Position numbers and translations under genes: made by a program. Positions 27,225-35,516 of a stretch of DNA of 63,929 nt are shown here, in pieces (the first letter of the stretch is position 1; each line of letters starts with the position of its first letter). Where the stretch lies: assembly GCA_002361955.1 (NCBI GenBank), contig DESK01000012.1, positions 1-63,929 on the forward strand. Reading direction: 5' to 3'. The notes under the pieces were generated by a model. The model did no database searches. It had not been told where the DNA came from and saw only the letters and a list, made by a program, of their open reading frames with translations. This DNA comes from Lachnospiraceae bacterium UBA3316. GTDB taxonomy: Bacteria; Bacillota; Clostridia; Lachnospirales; Lachnospiraceae.

Positions 27225-28292
27225 ATGGGACAGGAAGATAAGTTAAAAGCGCTGGACGCAGCGATCAGTAAGATAGAGAAGGATTTTGGAAAGGGCGCGA
27301 TCATGAAGCTGGGAGACTCCGCGGCCAATATGAATGTGGAGACGGTGCCCACCGGCTGCCTGAGCCTGGATGTGGCCCTGGGGCTTGGAGGAATTCCGAA
27401 GGGCAGGATCATCGAGGTCTACGGGCCGGAGTCCAGCGGAAAGACTACGGTGGCCTTACATATGGTAGCCGAGGTGCAAAAGAGGGGCGGCATCGCCGGA
27501 TTTATCGACGCAGAGCACGCGCTGGATCCGGTGTACGCGAAAAATATCGGCGTGGACATCGACAATCTCTATATCTCACAGCCGGATAACGGAGAGCAGG
27601 CCCTGGAGATCACGGAGACCATGGTACGTTCCGGGGCAGTGGACATCATCATCGTGGACTCGGTGGCGGCCCTGGTGCCGCGGGCGGAGATTGACGGCGA
27701 TATGGGAGACTCCCATGTGGGACTTCAGGCCCGCCTGATGTCCCAGGCGCTGCGGAAGCTGACAGGAGTCACCAGCAAATACAACTGCACGATCATCTTT
27801 ATCAATCAGCTCCGTGAGAAGGTCGGGGTGATGTTCGGAAATCCGGAGACGACCACCGGAGGCCGCGCGCTGAAGTTCTACTCCTCCATCCGCCTGGACG
27901 TCCGCCGGATCGAAGCTTTGAAGCAGGGCGGAGAGGTGATCGGAAACAGGACGCGCATCAAGGTAGTGAAAAATAAGATCGCGCCGCCCTTTAAGGAAGC
28001 GGAGTTTGACATCATGTTCGGCCAGGGTATTTCCCGGGAGGGTGATATCCTTGACCTGGCAGCCAAGGAGAATGTGATTGTGAAAAGCGGCGCCTGGTAC
28101 GCCTACAACGGCGCGAAGATCGGCCAGGGCCGGGAGAACTCCAAGCTCTATTTGAAGGAGCATCCGGAGATCATGGAAGAAGTGGAGCAGAAGGTCCGGG
28201 AGATTTTCTCACCGTCAGAAAAGAAGGACGGGGAGGAGCAGACAGCAGCAGCCGACCAGGGAGAAGAAACGCCTGAAGGAGATCTGCTGTGA
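27225..28292 (+). CDS. recA: Recombinase RecA
   Basis: A 355-residue RecA that forms filaments on single-stranded DNA for homologous recombination and triggers LexA self-cleavage. Walker A GPESSGKTT, Walker B IIIVDSVAAL, the DNA-binding loops around the PRAEIDGDMGDSHVG and FGNPETTTGG motifs, and an acidic C-terminal tail are present; length is normal. ATG 27225 follows AAAGGAG. The last 4 bases overlap recX, its modulator. Confidence 0.99.
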   Translation: MGQEDKLKALDAAISKIEKDFGKGAIMKLGDSAANMNVETVPTGCLSLDVALGLGGIPKGRIIEVYGPESSGKTTVALHMVAEVQKRGGIAGFIDAEHALDPVYAKNIGVDIDNLYISQPDNGEQALEITETMVRSGAVDIIIVDSVAALVPRAEIDGDMGDSHVGLQARLMSQALRKLTGVTSKYNCTIIFINQLREKVGVMFGNPETTTGGRALKFYSSIRLDVRRIEALKQGGEVIGNRTRIKVVKNKIAPPFKEAEFDIMFGQGISREGDILDLAAKENVIVKSGAWYAYNGAKIGQGRENSKLYLKEHPEIMEEVEQKVREIFSPSEKKDGEEQTAAADQGEETPEGDLL

Positions 28293-28894
28293 TCGTTACC
28301 GGGCTGGAGGCCGTAGGGAAAAACAGGAGCCGCGTATATCTGGATGAGGAGCTTGCCTTTGTACTGTACAAGGGCGAGCTTTCCCGTTATGGGATCAAAG
28401 AGGGGGCGGAGCTTTCCGAGGACATCTACCGGGAGATTCTGGATACGGTGCTCACAAAACGGGCGAAGCTTCGCTGCATGAATCTTCTGAAGTCTATGGA
28501 CCGGACAGAGTTTCAGCTGCGGCAGAAGCTGCGGCAGGGAGACTATCCGGAGGAGGTAGCTGAGCGGGCGATCGCCTACGTGAAGAAATTCGGATACGTC
28601 AATGACCGGGCCTACGCCCTCCGCTATATTGAGAGCCGCCAGGGGCGGGACGCCAGGAGGCAGATCGCCTGCGACCTGAGACAGAAGGGGATTTCCCAGG
28701 ACATCATCCAGGAGGCCTTCGAGGAGGCCGAGCCCCAGGATGAGGAGGCCCTGATCAGACGCCTGGCGGAAAAGAAGCATATCGATCCCCGGACAGCCGA
28801 CAGGAAAGAGCGGCAGAGGCTTTACGGTTTTCTGATGCGAAAGGGGTTTTCCGCGGACGCGATCGGGAGGGCGCTGCGGGAGAATGTTGATTAA
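28289..28894 (+). CDS. recX: Regulatory protein RecX
   Basis: A 201-residue RecX-family protein, which binds RecA filaments and modulates their activity. It is helical with tandem three-helix units, for example KFGYVNDRAYALRYIESR (about residues 95-112). Start is GTG in a GTGA overlap with the recA stop, preceded by GAAGGAGAT. It is the last gene of the operon. Confidence 0.93.
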   Translation: MIVTGLEAVGKNRSRVYLDEELAFVLYKGELSRYGIKEGAELSEDIYREILDTVLTKRAKLRCMNLLKSMDRTEFQLRQKLRQGDYPEEVAERAIAYVKKFGYVNDRAYALRYIESRQGRDARRQIACDLRQKGISQDIIQEAFEEAEPQDEEALIRRLAEKKHIDPRTADRKERQRLYGFLMRKGFSADAIGRALRENVD

Positions 28895-28914
28895 AAGAAC
28901 GATATTACAATTTG

Positions 28915-28952
28915 AAGCAAGTAAAGGAGTTAAATCCTTTATTTGCTTTTTT
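28915..28952 (+). terminator. Terminator of recA-recX
   Basis: 14-bp stem AAGCAAGTAAAGGA (28915-28928) with TCCTTTATTTGCTT (28935-28948), then a T-run. Confidence 0.9.
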
Positions 28953-29059
28953 ACAGTAAATAGGGGATAAAATCATACAAAAATATACAGGTATCTTCTT
29001 GAAAATAAAATAATTTTTGCGTCATATTTGTGAAATTTAACAAAAAAAGTCTTTGGCTA

Positions 29060-29088
29060 TTGCGTTATATAGTGCGATATGCTATCAT
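29060..29088 (+). promoter_or_regulatory. Promoter of the accessory pair at 29.2-31.1 kb
   Basis: TTGCGT (29060-29065), 17-base spacer, TATCAT (29083-29088). The surrounding 28895-29212 gap is clearly AT-richer than the core genes. Apart from the recX terminator, this promoter and an orphan AAAGGAG (29136-29142), I see nothing in it. Confidence 0.5.
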
Positions 29089-29212
29089 ACAAATATAAAT
29101 AAGCGCATTGATAATACGTAAACATAAAAGAAATAAAGGAGAGTGATAAAAATCTAAGAAAATAACGGGACTGTATAAACAAATCATAGCGTCATGTAAT
29201 GCGAAAAGAAAG

Positions 29213-29965
29213 GTGGGTGCCGGAAATAGAAGTATTGCCCTCAAAATATATGAAAAGAGAAGGATATTATATGAAAGAAAACATGAAAGAAAACATGAAA
29301 GGGTAGGTTTTGGAACTACAGTAGATGGTGTAGAGGTAGTGGAACATCAAGACAATTCTAGTGGGCAATTGCGTATGTATATTGATCAAAATGGAGAAGA
29401 GATGAAAATCAGATATAAGGATACGCAAGCCTTCAGTAATGTGGCAGAAGTGGAGAATGACTTTGGTGTTTATGATGAATATGTTGATGACAAAAACACA
29501 ATATATTATTATATGCACGATACTGAAAAAATATGTTTGAGAATGGAAGAACATGAGTATGATACCTCGGACAATATAGGGTTATTTGCTATGAATGATG
29601 AAGAAATCAAAAATATAGCAGATACGTATATTGATTTTGAGTTAGGAGATGATTCTCAGTTATATACATTTCATGAGGTGGAATATCAACCGCAAAAGGA
29701 TATTTATCTTGTTACATATGTTCGAAGGTTAGGGGATTACATAACAGATGATTCAGTATTTGTATTTATTACATCGCAAGGTGAGGTGTATGCATTTTCG
29801 GCAATGAATAGGGATAGATATAATTCGTTCAATGAGGGTGATATCATGGATGAATCTTTGACCATAGCATTAAAGGAGGTCGAAGAGGGAAAATGCGAAT
29901 TGGATGATATAAGAATCACAATGGACGCAGAAACAGGAAATCTCATTGCAATTACGCCGAAGTAA
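29213..29965 (+). CDS. AT-rich hypothetical protein, probably with a broken 5' end
   Basis: About 250 codons from a weak GTG at 29213; the frame is open back to 29150 but has no convincing start there. A better ribosome site with ATG (29271) lies in another frame and gives only MKENMKENMKG before a stop. That spot carries a 12-base tandem repeat (ATGAAAGAAAAC at 29271-29282 and 29283-29294), as if slippage had shifted the frame. No signal peptide remains. The product is acidic with many Asp, Glu and Tyr. Its last 55 or so residues (NRDRYNSF to the end, with ELDDIRITMDAETGNL) match the tail of the next gene. AT-rich codons unlike the neighbours suggest transfer. Function unknown. Confidence 0.55.
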   Translation: MGAGNRSIALKIYEKRRILYERKHERKHERVGFGTTVDGVEVVEHQDNSSGQLRMYIDQNGEEMKIRYKDTQAFSNVAEVENDFGVYDEYVDDKNTIYYYMHDTEKICLRMEEHEYDTSDNIGLFAMNDEEIKNIADTYIDFELGDDSQLYTFHEVEYQPQKDIYLVTYVRRLGDYITDDSVFVFITSQGEVYAFSAMNRDRYNSFNEGDIMDESLTIALKEVEEGKCELDDIRITMDAETGNLIAITPK

Positions 29966-30008
29966 GTATGAATGAATCAGTATATTTATGGGAAAAGGAG
30001 TAATATAT

Positions 30009-31097
30009 ATGAAAAATTGGAAAATGAAAGTTTCATGGATACTGTTTTTTATGGCAGTACTTGTATGTGCAAAGCCGGCGCAGGCGGCCGGGAATATCAC
30101 GGTGGACGGCGTTGAGTATGGTTACCGTCCGAAAAAGGAAAGCTACACGGTGGTGGCCGTGAAGGAAAAGCAGGCCGCCGGGTCAAAGGTGATGGTTCAG
30201 TCTGAGATTGGGGGCAGCCCGGTGAAGGAGATCGGGGCAGACGCCTTTGCGCAAGGCAAAAAGCTGCAGGTGTACCTGCCGAAAAGCATCAAAAAGATAG
30301 CGAAAAACGCTTTTGGGAAGGACCCGAAGAAAAGTGTAAAGACCCTCTACTGTGTGAAAAATTCCGCGGCGCAGAAGTATGCCGGGAAGAACAAGATTCC
30401 GTGTAAGAAGCTGTCGGCGAAAACGATGAATAAAAAGATCAACAGCGCCAAGGCAAAGGAGATTGAGCTGGCATTGGAAATCGGAGAGAAGTATTCCTTA
30501 TCCGCCCTGGTAAACGCCAGGACAGCGGCTGGTGAGACACCGGTATACAGCAGCGACGACCAGAAGGCCGTGACCGTGTCTGAGAACGGGGAAGCGGAAG
30601 CGGCAGCTCCGGGAAAGGCAGAGGTAACGGTAGCCTCTAAGGAAAGCCAGAAAGTATGGGCAAAGGTAGTGATCTACGTAAAACCCGGAGCAGTGAACAT
30701 CCTCGGAGCAGTAGGAGAAGGAAAAAAGATGGGGATGTACTGGGATATTGCGGAAGGTGCCCAGGGCTATGAAGTTTGGAGCAGCGCGAAAAAGAATGGA
30801 ACCTACCGCAAGGTACGTACCACGAAAAAGCTATATATCCCTTGCAAGAAATCTGGGTATTATAAGGTACGCGCATTCCAGAAGGGAGCCAATGGCAAGG
30901 TTTCCTTCTTTACAGCAGAAAACAGGGACAAGTATGCTTCTTATAAGGAGGACATTGATAAGGAATCCTTAGCTGCGGCGCTGGAAGCGGTGGAAAAGGG
31001 AAGGTGTGGACTGGATGATATTCGGATCACCCTGGATGAGAAGACAGGCAAATTGATGGCGGTTCTGCCAAAGGAGCTTCCAGAGTTAGATAGATGA
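30009..31097 (+). CDS. Exported protein with BspA-like, Ig-like and Fn3-like modules
   Basis: 362 residues. Signal peptide (1-28, ending AQAAG), a BspA-like repeat module (about 30-135, with AFAQGKKLQVYLPKSIKKI), an Ig-like BIG2 module (about 150-225), a small Fn3-like module (about 230-295), and a tail (about 302-362) that resembles the C-terminus of the preceding gene (DDIRITLDEKTGKLMAVLPK). ATG 30009 follows AAAAGGAG (29993-30000). The first part has normal GC, unlike the preceding gene, so the protein looks like a fusion of a resident surface-module protein with the tail of the AT-rich gene. Probably cell-surface located; function unknown. Confidence 0.8.
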   Translation: MKNWKMKVSWILFFMAVLVCAKPAQAAGNITVDGVEYGYRPKKESYTVVAVKEKQAAGSKVMVQSEIGGSPVKEIGADAFAQGKKLQVYLPKSIKKIAKNAFGKDPKKSVKTLYCVKNSAAQKYAGKNKIPCKKLSAKTMNKKINSAKAKEIELALEIGEKYSLSALVNARTAAGETPVYSSDDQKAVTVSENGEAEAAAPGKAEVTVASKESQKVWAKVVIYVKPGAVNILGAVGEGKKMGMYWDIAEGAQGYEVWSSAKKNGTYRKVRTTKKLYIPCKKSGYYKVRAFQKGANGKVSFFTAENRDKYASYKEDIDKESLAAALEAVEKGRCGLDDIRITLDEKTGKLMAVLPKELPELDR

Positions 31098-31136
31098 GAG
31101 CATAGATACCTATAGATTTTTACATTTTCCTTATAA

Positions 31137-31225
31137 GGCAGAGACATCTCAAAGAGGAATCTGGAGATGTCCCTGCCGTTTGTAGTGCAGCCATAGCGCA
31201 GAGAAGGCTGCACTACAAACGGCAG
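31137..31225 (+). repeat. Two overlapping, mutually exclusive hairpins
   Basis: First stem: GGCAGAGACATCTC (31137-31150) with GGAGATGTCCCTGCC (31163-31177). Second stem: a perfect 20-bp pair, 31173-31192 with 31206-31225, beginning CTGCCGTTTG, with a 13-base loop. The CTGCC at 31173-31177 is used by both stems, so only one can form fully. No T-run follows. It could be a small palindromic repeat element or an RNA switch before rny. Confidence 0.75.
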
Positions 31226-31287
31226 TGGAAAAATTAGTGATAAAACTTGCTTTGACTAAATTTTTGTAAACTCAAGAAGAGTATTAC

Positions 31288-31316
31288 TTGACAATATGCA
31301 CAAAGCACGGTAAAAT
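31288..31316 (+). promoter_or_regulatory. Sigma-A promoter of rny
   Basis: TTGACA (31288-31293), 17-base spacer, TAAAAT (31311-31316). Confidence 0.88.
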
Positions 31317-31363
31317 TAGTGTGTTGTTTTTGTACAATGAAAAATAAATAAGGAGGTGCTCCT

Positions 31364-32920
31364 GTGCCGAGTGCAGTTGTAGTAGGAATTACTGCTGTTG
31401 TAACATTGATTATAGCCGTTTCTATTACATGGCTGGCAGCTACCGTATACCATAAGAAGGTTGTTGAAGCTAAGATTGGAAGTGCGGAGGAAAAAGCCAG
31501 AAGAATAATAGATGATGCGCTCAAGACTGCAGAGACAAAGAAGCGGGAAGCCCTGCTCGAAGTCAAGGAGGAGTCTTTAAAGACGAAAAATGAGCTTGAC
31601 AGAGAAACGAGGGAGAGGCGTACTGAGCTTCAGCGTTATGAAAAGCGTGTTTTATCGAAAGAGGAAGCAGTAGATAAAAAAGCGGATGCGATCGAGAAGA
31701 GAGAATCAGGTGTAGCAGCAAAAGAAGAGGAATTAAAGAGAAAGAGTATTGAAGTAGAAGAGCTAAATGACAAAAGGTTGCAGGAATTGGAGAGAATCTC
31801 AGGTTTAACCTCCGAACAGGCAAAAGATTATCTGTTAAAAACTGTTGAAGATGAAGTAAAAGGTGACACTGCAAAGCTCTATAAAGAATTAGAGAGCAGA
31901 GCAAAAGAAGATGCTGCGAAAAAAGCAAAAGAATACGTGGTGACAGCCATTCAGAAATGCGCGGCGGATCACGTGGCGGAAACGACGATTTCCGTTGTTC
32001 AGCTTCCCAACGACGAGATGAAGGGAAGAATCATAGGCAGAGAAGGAAGAAATATTCGGACCTTGGAAACCATGACAGGCGTAGATCTGATTATTGATGA
32101 TACGCCGGAGGCAGTTATTTTATCAGGCTTTGATCCCATCCGGCGGGAAGTGGCGAGGATCGCTCTTGAGAAGCTGATCGTGGATGGACGTATCCATCCG
32201 GCCAGGATCGAAGAGATGGTAGAGAAAGCGCAGAGAGAAGTAGAGACAATCATTCGGGAAGAAGGCGAGGCGGCAACTCTGGAAGTTGGCGTACACGGCA
32301 TCCATCCTGAGTTGGTGCGTTTACTTGGAAGAATGAAATTTCGGACCAGTTATGGACAGAACGCTTTGAAGCATTCCATTGAGGTTGCGCAGCTTTCCGG
32401 GCTTTTGGCCGGGGAGATCGGCGTGGACGTCCGCATCGCGAAGCGAGCTGGTTTATTGCACGATATTGGTAAATCGATTGATCATGAGATGGAAGGTTCC
32501 CATATTCAGATTGGATCCGATTTATGTAAGAAGTACAAGGAATCTCCGATTGTGATCAATGCGGTTGAATCACATCACGGAGATGTGGAGCCGGAGTCCC
32601 TGATCGCGTGTATTGTACAGGCTGCTGATACGATTTCCGCAGCACGTCCGGGCGCGAGAAGAGAGACGCTGGAAACATATACAAATCGGTTAAAACAGTT
32701 AGAGGATATTGCAAATACCTTCAAGGGTGTTGATAAATCTTTTGCTATTCAGGCGGGAAGAGAGATTCGAGTAATGGTAGTTCCCGAACAAGTCACAGAT
32801 GCCGATATGGTACTGATGGCGCGCGATATTTCCAAACAGATCGAAGCTGAGCTGGAGTATCCGGGACAGATTAAGGTCAGCGTGATCCGTGAGTCACGGG
32901 CTGTTGACTACGCGAAATAG
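31364..32920 (+). CDS. rny: Ribonuclease Y
   Basis: A 518-residue membrane-anchored endoribonuclease that starts mRNA decay and is the centre of the Gram-positive degradosome. Order: membrane segment (about 4-26), long charged coiled coil (about 30-200), KH domain (GRIIGREGRNI), and an HD domain with the metal-binding pair H366-D367 in HDIGKS. Start is GTG at 31364 after AAGGAGGTG. Full length, monocistronic, with its own promoter and terminator. Confidence 0.97.
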   Translation: MPSAVVVGITAVVTLIIAVSITWLAATVYHKKVVEAKIGSAEEKARRIIDDALKTAETKKREALLEVKEESLKTKNELDRETRERRTELQRYEKRVLSKEEAVDKKADAIEKRESGVAAKEEELKRKSIEVEELNDKRLQELERISGLTSEQAKDYLLKTVEDEVKGDTAKLYKELESRAKEDAAKKAKEYVVTAIQKCAADHVAETTISVVQLPNDEMKGRIIGREGRNIRTLETMTGVDLIIDDTPEAVILSGFDPIRREVARIALEKLIVDGRIHPARIEEMVEKAQREVETIIREEGEAATLEVGVHGIHPELVRLLGRMKFRTSYGQNALKHSIEVAQLSGLLAGEIGVDVRIAKRAGLLHDIGKSIDHEMEGSHIQIGSDLCKKYKESPIVINAVESHHGDVEPESLIACIVQAADTISAARPGARRETLETYTNRLKQLEDIANTFKGVDKSFAIQAGREIRVMVVPEQVTDADMVLMARDISKQIEAELEYPGQIKVSVIRESRAVDYAK

Positions 32921-32937
32921 TACATTTAGCTTATTTA

Positions 32938-32976
32938 TAAAAGCTCCGTGGGTGAAGACCTGCGGAGCTTTTTTGT
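32938..32976 (+). terminator. Terminator after rny
   Basis: Stem AAAAGCTCCG with CGGAGCTTTT, followed by further T residues. Confidence 0.9.
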
Positions 32977-33006
32977 GCCCTGACGGTTGAAAACAGACTG
33001 GATGTT

Positions 33007-33034
33007 CTGAATTTCCCCGGACTGTGCATACCAT
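33007..33034 (+). promoter_or_regulatory. Possible sigma-E (mother-cell) promoter of spoIIM
   Basis: CATACCAT (33027-33034) resembles the sigma-E -10 element CATACANT; TGAATTT lies at about the right distance upstream. spoIIM of Bacillus subtilis is sigma-E dependent. The -35 match is weak. Confidence 0.3.
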
Positions 33035-33068
33035 AGAACCATAGGATCACAGAAGGCGGAGGGCCGGG

Positions 33069-33659
33069 ATGAGAAAATGGGGGATGAATGTCAAATTTTT
33101 GAGGGGGATGGCGGCTCTTTTTGTGCTGGGGATGATCCTGGGAGCCATGGCGGTCAATGTGCTTGCCGATTCCCAGGTGAACAGGGCCGGGATTCTGAGC
33201 GACTATTTTTTGCGCCAGTATAAATATCTGGAGATCGACACCGTGGAGCTGTTTCTCTATATCTTAAAAAAGAGGCTCAAATGGGTCTTTTTGCTCTGGG
33301 CCGCCGGATTTACCGCGGCGGGATCGCTCTGTGGGGCAGGCTATGTGCTGTGGATGGGATTTTCTGTGGGGATCCTTATGGGGGTGGCCGTACTGAAGCT
33401 GGGGATTTTTGGGCTTCTCTTTGCCGCTGCCGCCCTGTTTCCCCAGAGTTTGTGCTATGGGCCGGCCTGGGTGTTTTTCCTGAACGGGATCAGCCTGAAG
33501 GCACCGGGCGGCGGCCGGTATCCCCGGGCGGCTGACGGCACAGCCCGCTATATCCTGCTGATCGCCGGGATGTGCCTGTTTATGATTTTCGGCATTTTGT
33601 TGGAGAGCAGTATCAATCCCTGGGTAGTAAAGTGGGCACTGCGCCTGATTTGGGGATAG
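33069..33659 (+). CDS. spoIIM: Stage II sporulation protein M
   Basis: A 196-residue membrane protein with about five hydrophobic segments, matching the SpoIIM family. With SpoIID and SpoIIP it forms the engulfment machine that thins the septal wall during sporulation. Adjacency to xerD is common in spore-forming Firmicutes. ATG 33069 follows a GGCGGAGGG ribosome site. Its presence is the main evidence that the host makes endospores. Confidence 0.88.
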   Translation: MRKWGMNVKFLRGMAALFVLGMILGAMAVNVLADSQVNRAGILSDYFLRQYKYLEIDTVELFLYILKKRLKWVFLLWAAGFTAAGSLCGAGYVLWMGFSVGILMGVAVLKLGIFGLLFAAAALFPQSLCYGPAWVFFLNGISLKAPGGGRYPRAADGTARYILLIAGMCLFMIFGILLESSINPWVVKWALRLIWG

Positions 33660-33686
33660 GCGTGGGCAGCTGTTGTAAAAAAAGGA

Positions 33687-33714
33687 TTGATTTTGTAGAA
33701 AAAGCTGGTATACT
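33687..33714 (+). promoter_or_regulatory. Promoter of xerD
   Basis: TTGATT (33687-33692), 16-base spacer, extended -10 TGG-TATACT (33706-33714). Confidence 0.65.
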
Positions 33715-33790
33715 TTTGTTCATAGCGGCTTTATCTGAAAAGGAAAGCAGATGATAAATTATAAAAATGTTTTAGTGGGAGCACGTAGGG

Positions 33791-34675
33791 ATGGAGAGCA
33801 TGATACCGGAATTTGTCACATATCTGGAGCAGGAGAAGAACGCTTCAGCCAGTACAGTGATGTCTTACCAGAGAGACTTGAAAAAGCTGTTCAATTTTTT
33901 GCAGTCGAAAGGAATCGAAAGCCTGGAGGAGGTTACGCCTACCAGCTTGAATTCCTATATCCTTTTTTTGGAGAGAGAAGGGTTTTCCACTGCTACCGTA
34001 TCGAGAAATGTGGCGTCTATGAAATCCTACTTCCATTTTGCGCTGGTACAGAAGCAGGTGGAGAGAGATCCGTCAGAGCTGATCAAAGCGCCCCATATCG
34101 ATAAAAAAGCGCCGGAAATCCTGACCCAGAAGGAAGTCGGCGATCTTCTGAACGCTCCGCTGTGCGAGACGGCCAAGGGCTGCCGGGATAAGGCGATGCT
34201 GGAGCTTCTGTATGCCACGGGAATGCGTGTGTCGGAGCTTTTGATGGTACAGATGGAGGATCTGAATCTGGAGATGAGCTATCTGATTTGCCGTGATGGG
34301 GAGAAGGAACGGGTGATCCCCTTTGGAAGGGCAGCCGAGGAGGCGTTGGAGCAGTATATCGGGGATGCCAGGGATCAGCTTTTGAAAGGGCAGGAGAGCG
34401 GCTGCCTGTTTGTGAACTGCTCCGGAAAGCCCATGAGCCGCCAGGGCTTCTGGAAGCTGGTGAAGCAGTATGCGGAGAAGGCCCATATCGTAAAGGACAT
34501 TACGCCCCATACGCTGCGCCATTCCTTTGCCGTCCATCTGGTGCAGAACGGAGCAGATCTGCGGGCAGTGCAGGAGATGCTGGGCCATGCAGATATCTCT
34601 ACAACCCAGATGTATCTCCACATGAATGTAAACCGCGTGCGGGAGGTATATGCGAAAGCACATCCAAGAAGCTGA
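33791..34675 (+). CDS. xerD: Tyrosine recombinase XerD
   Basis: A 294-residue site-specific recombinase that, with XerC, resolves chromosome dimers at dif. N-terminal SAM-like DNA-binding domain (about 1-85), then the catalytic domain with R146 (GMRVSEL), the HTLRHSFAVHL box, LGHADISTTQMYLH and nucleophile Y275. Length and spoIIM neighbour fit chromosomal XerD rather than a phage integrase. The ribosome site is weak. Confidence 0.9.
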   Translation: MESMIPEFVTYLEQEKNASASTVMSYQRDLKKLFNFLQSKGIESLEEVTPTSLNSYILFLEREGFSTATVSRNVASMKSYFHFALVQKQVERDPSELIKAPHIDKKAPEILTQKEVGDLLNAPLCETAKGCRDKAMLELLYATGMRVSELLMVQMEDLNLEMSYLICRDGEKERVIPFGRAAEEALEQYIGDARDQLLKGQESGCLFVNCSGKPMSRQGFWKLVKQYAEKAHIVKDITPHTLRHSFAVHLVQNGADLRAVQEMLGHADISTTQMYLHMNVNRVREVYAKAHPRS

Positions 34676-34722
34676 CGCCTGCCCTGCTCACAGGTTTGCC
34701 AGGGTCTGGACGGCAGCGATGC

Positions 34723-35202
34723 CTACAAAATCTTTCGGATCTGTTCAATGACCCATCTTGCCTTTTTATGGTCGGAGCCGCTGGCTGTGACGCCCACAAC
34801 TACCTGATCCTTTAAGGCAATGCCGGGAAAATAGAAATCGCATTTTCTTTTATCACTGCATACATTTACGGGAATTCCCATGCATTTGCATACGCTGTAA
34901 ATGTCGTTGTTGGTTTGCGCGTCATTGGTGGCTGCGATCACCAGGTCGGCGCCGTAAACATCTTCTCTGTCATATTTCTTTCTGAGTATCTTCAGAAGTC
35001 CCTGGTTTTCCAGGTCTTTTAGTTCTTTGTTTACTTCCGGGGCAATGACTACCAGATGGTTGGTAAAGCTTAAGAGAGAACGAATCCGCCGTTTGGCGAT
35101 GGTTCCGGCTCCCACCACGATCACCTTCTTATCTGTCAGGTCAATAAACATCGGGAAATAAGGCTTCTTTGTATTTTCCATAAATATTTTGTACTCCTGC
35201 AT
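34723..35202 (-). CDS. Precorrin-2 dehydrogenase / sirohydrochlorin ferrochelatase-like (SirC/Met8 type)
   Basis: 159 residues. N-terminal Rossmann motif VIVVGAGTIAKRRI and the strand LVIAATND are typical of the NAD-dependent precorrin-2 dehydrogenase in the siroheme and cobalamin pathways. It lacks the methyltransferase half of CysG, and no other tetrapyrrole gene is in the window. Start is uncertain: ATG 35202 has no ribosome site, whereas ATG at 35181 (MENTKKPYFPMFIDL) has an AGGAG about 12 bases before it. Confidence 0.85.
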   Translation of the reverse strand: MQEYKIFMENTKKPYFPMFIDLTDKKVIVVGAGTIAKRRIRSLLSFTNHLVVIAPEVNKELKDLENQGLLKILRKKYDREDVYGADLVIAATNDAQTNNDIYSVCKCMGIPVNVCSDKRKCDFYFPGIALKDQVVVGVTASGSDHKKARWVIEQIRKIL

Positions 35203-35269
35203 TATTTTCTGTCAGTGCATTGTAAATCCAAAATACCATGTGTGATCTGCACGGATCAGCTTTCTTCTT

Positions 35270-35297
35270 ATGATAGCATAATCAGAGAAAAAGTCAA
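35270..35297 (-). promoter_or_regulatory. Promoter of the SirC-like gene
   Basis: On the minus strand: TTGACT (35297-35292), 16-base spacer, TATCAT (35275-35270). Confidence 0.65.
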
Positions 35298-35351
35298 ATC
35301 GGAATCCCTTTCTTAAACCTTTTTCAGGCGGAGAGAAGAAAAAGAAAGCAG

Positions 35352-35380
35352 TTGATATTTCCGGGTAGTTGGGCTATATT
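35352..35380 (+). promoter_or_regulatory. Promoter of aroF
   Basis: TTGATA (35352-35357), 17-base spacer, TATATT (35375-35380), 137 bases before the start codon, leaving a long structured leader. Confidence 0.7.
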
Positions 35381-35390
35381 ATGGATACAT

Positions 35391-35455
35391 GCAGCCGTCC
35401 GGCGGGACGGAGTCCGGCTGCTTGAAACAGATGTTTCAGGCAGCAGCCTTGCTGC
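35391..35455 (+). promoter_or_regulatory. Structured leader of aroF with three hairpins
   Basis: Three stems in a row: GCAGCCG/CGGCTGC (35391-35421), TGAAAC/GTTTCA (35423-35438) and GCAGCA/TGCTGC (35440-35455). A 14-codon frame from ATG 35381 has no ribosome site and no aromatic codons, so classical peptide attenuation is unlikely. Confidence 0.5.
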
Positions 35456-35516
35456 AGTAAGGGGTGTTTTTGCTGCGGCGGCGAAGGGCGGGCGGCAGAA
35501 TAAGGAGGAGAAAAGC

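Noticed and set aside
35381..35516. T-box or aromatic leader-peptide attenuator before aroF
   Set aside because: No T-box AGGGTGG-type sequence is present, and the only short frame has no Phe, Tyr or Trp codons and no ribosome site.
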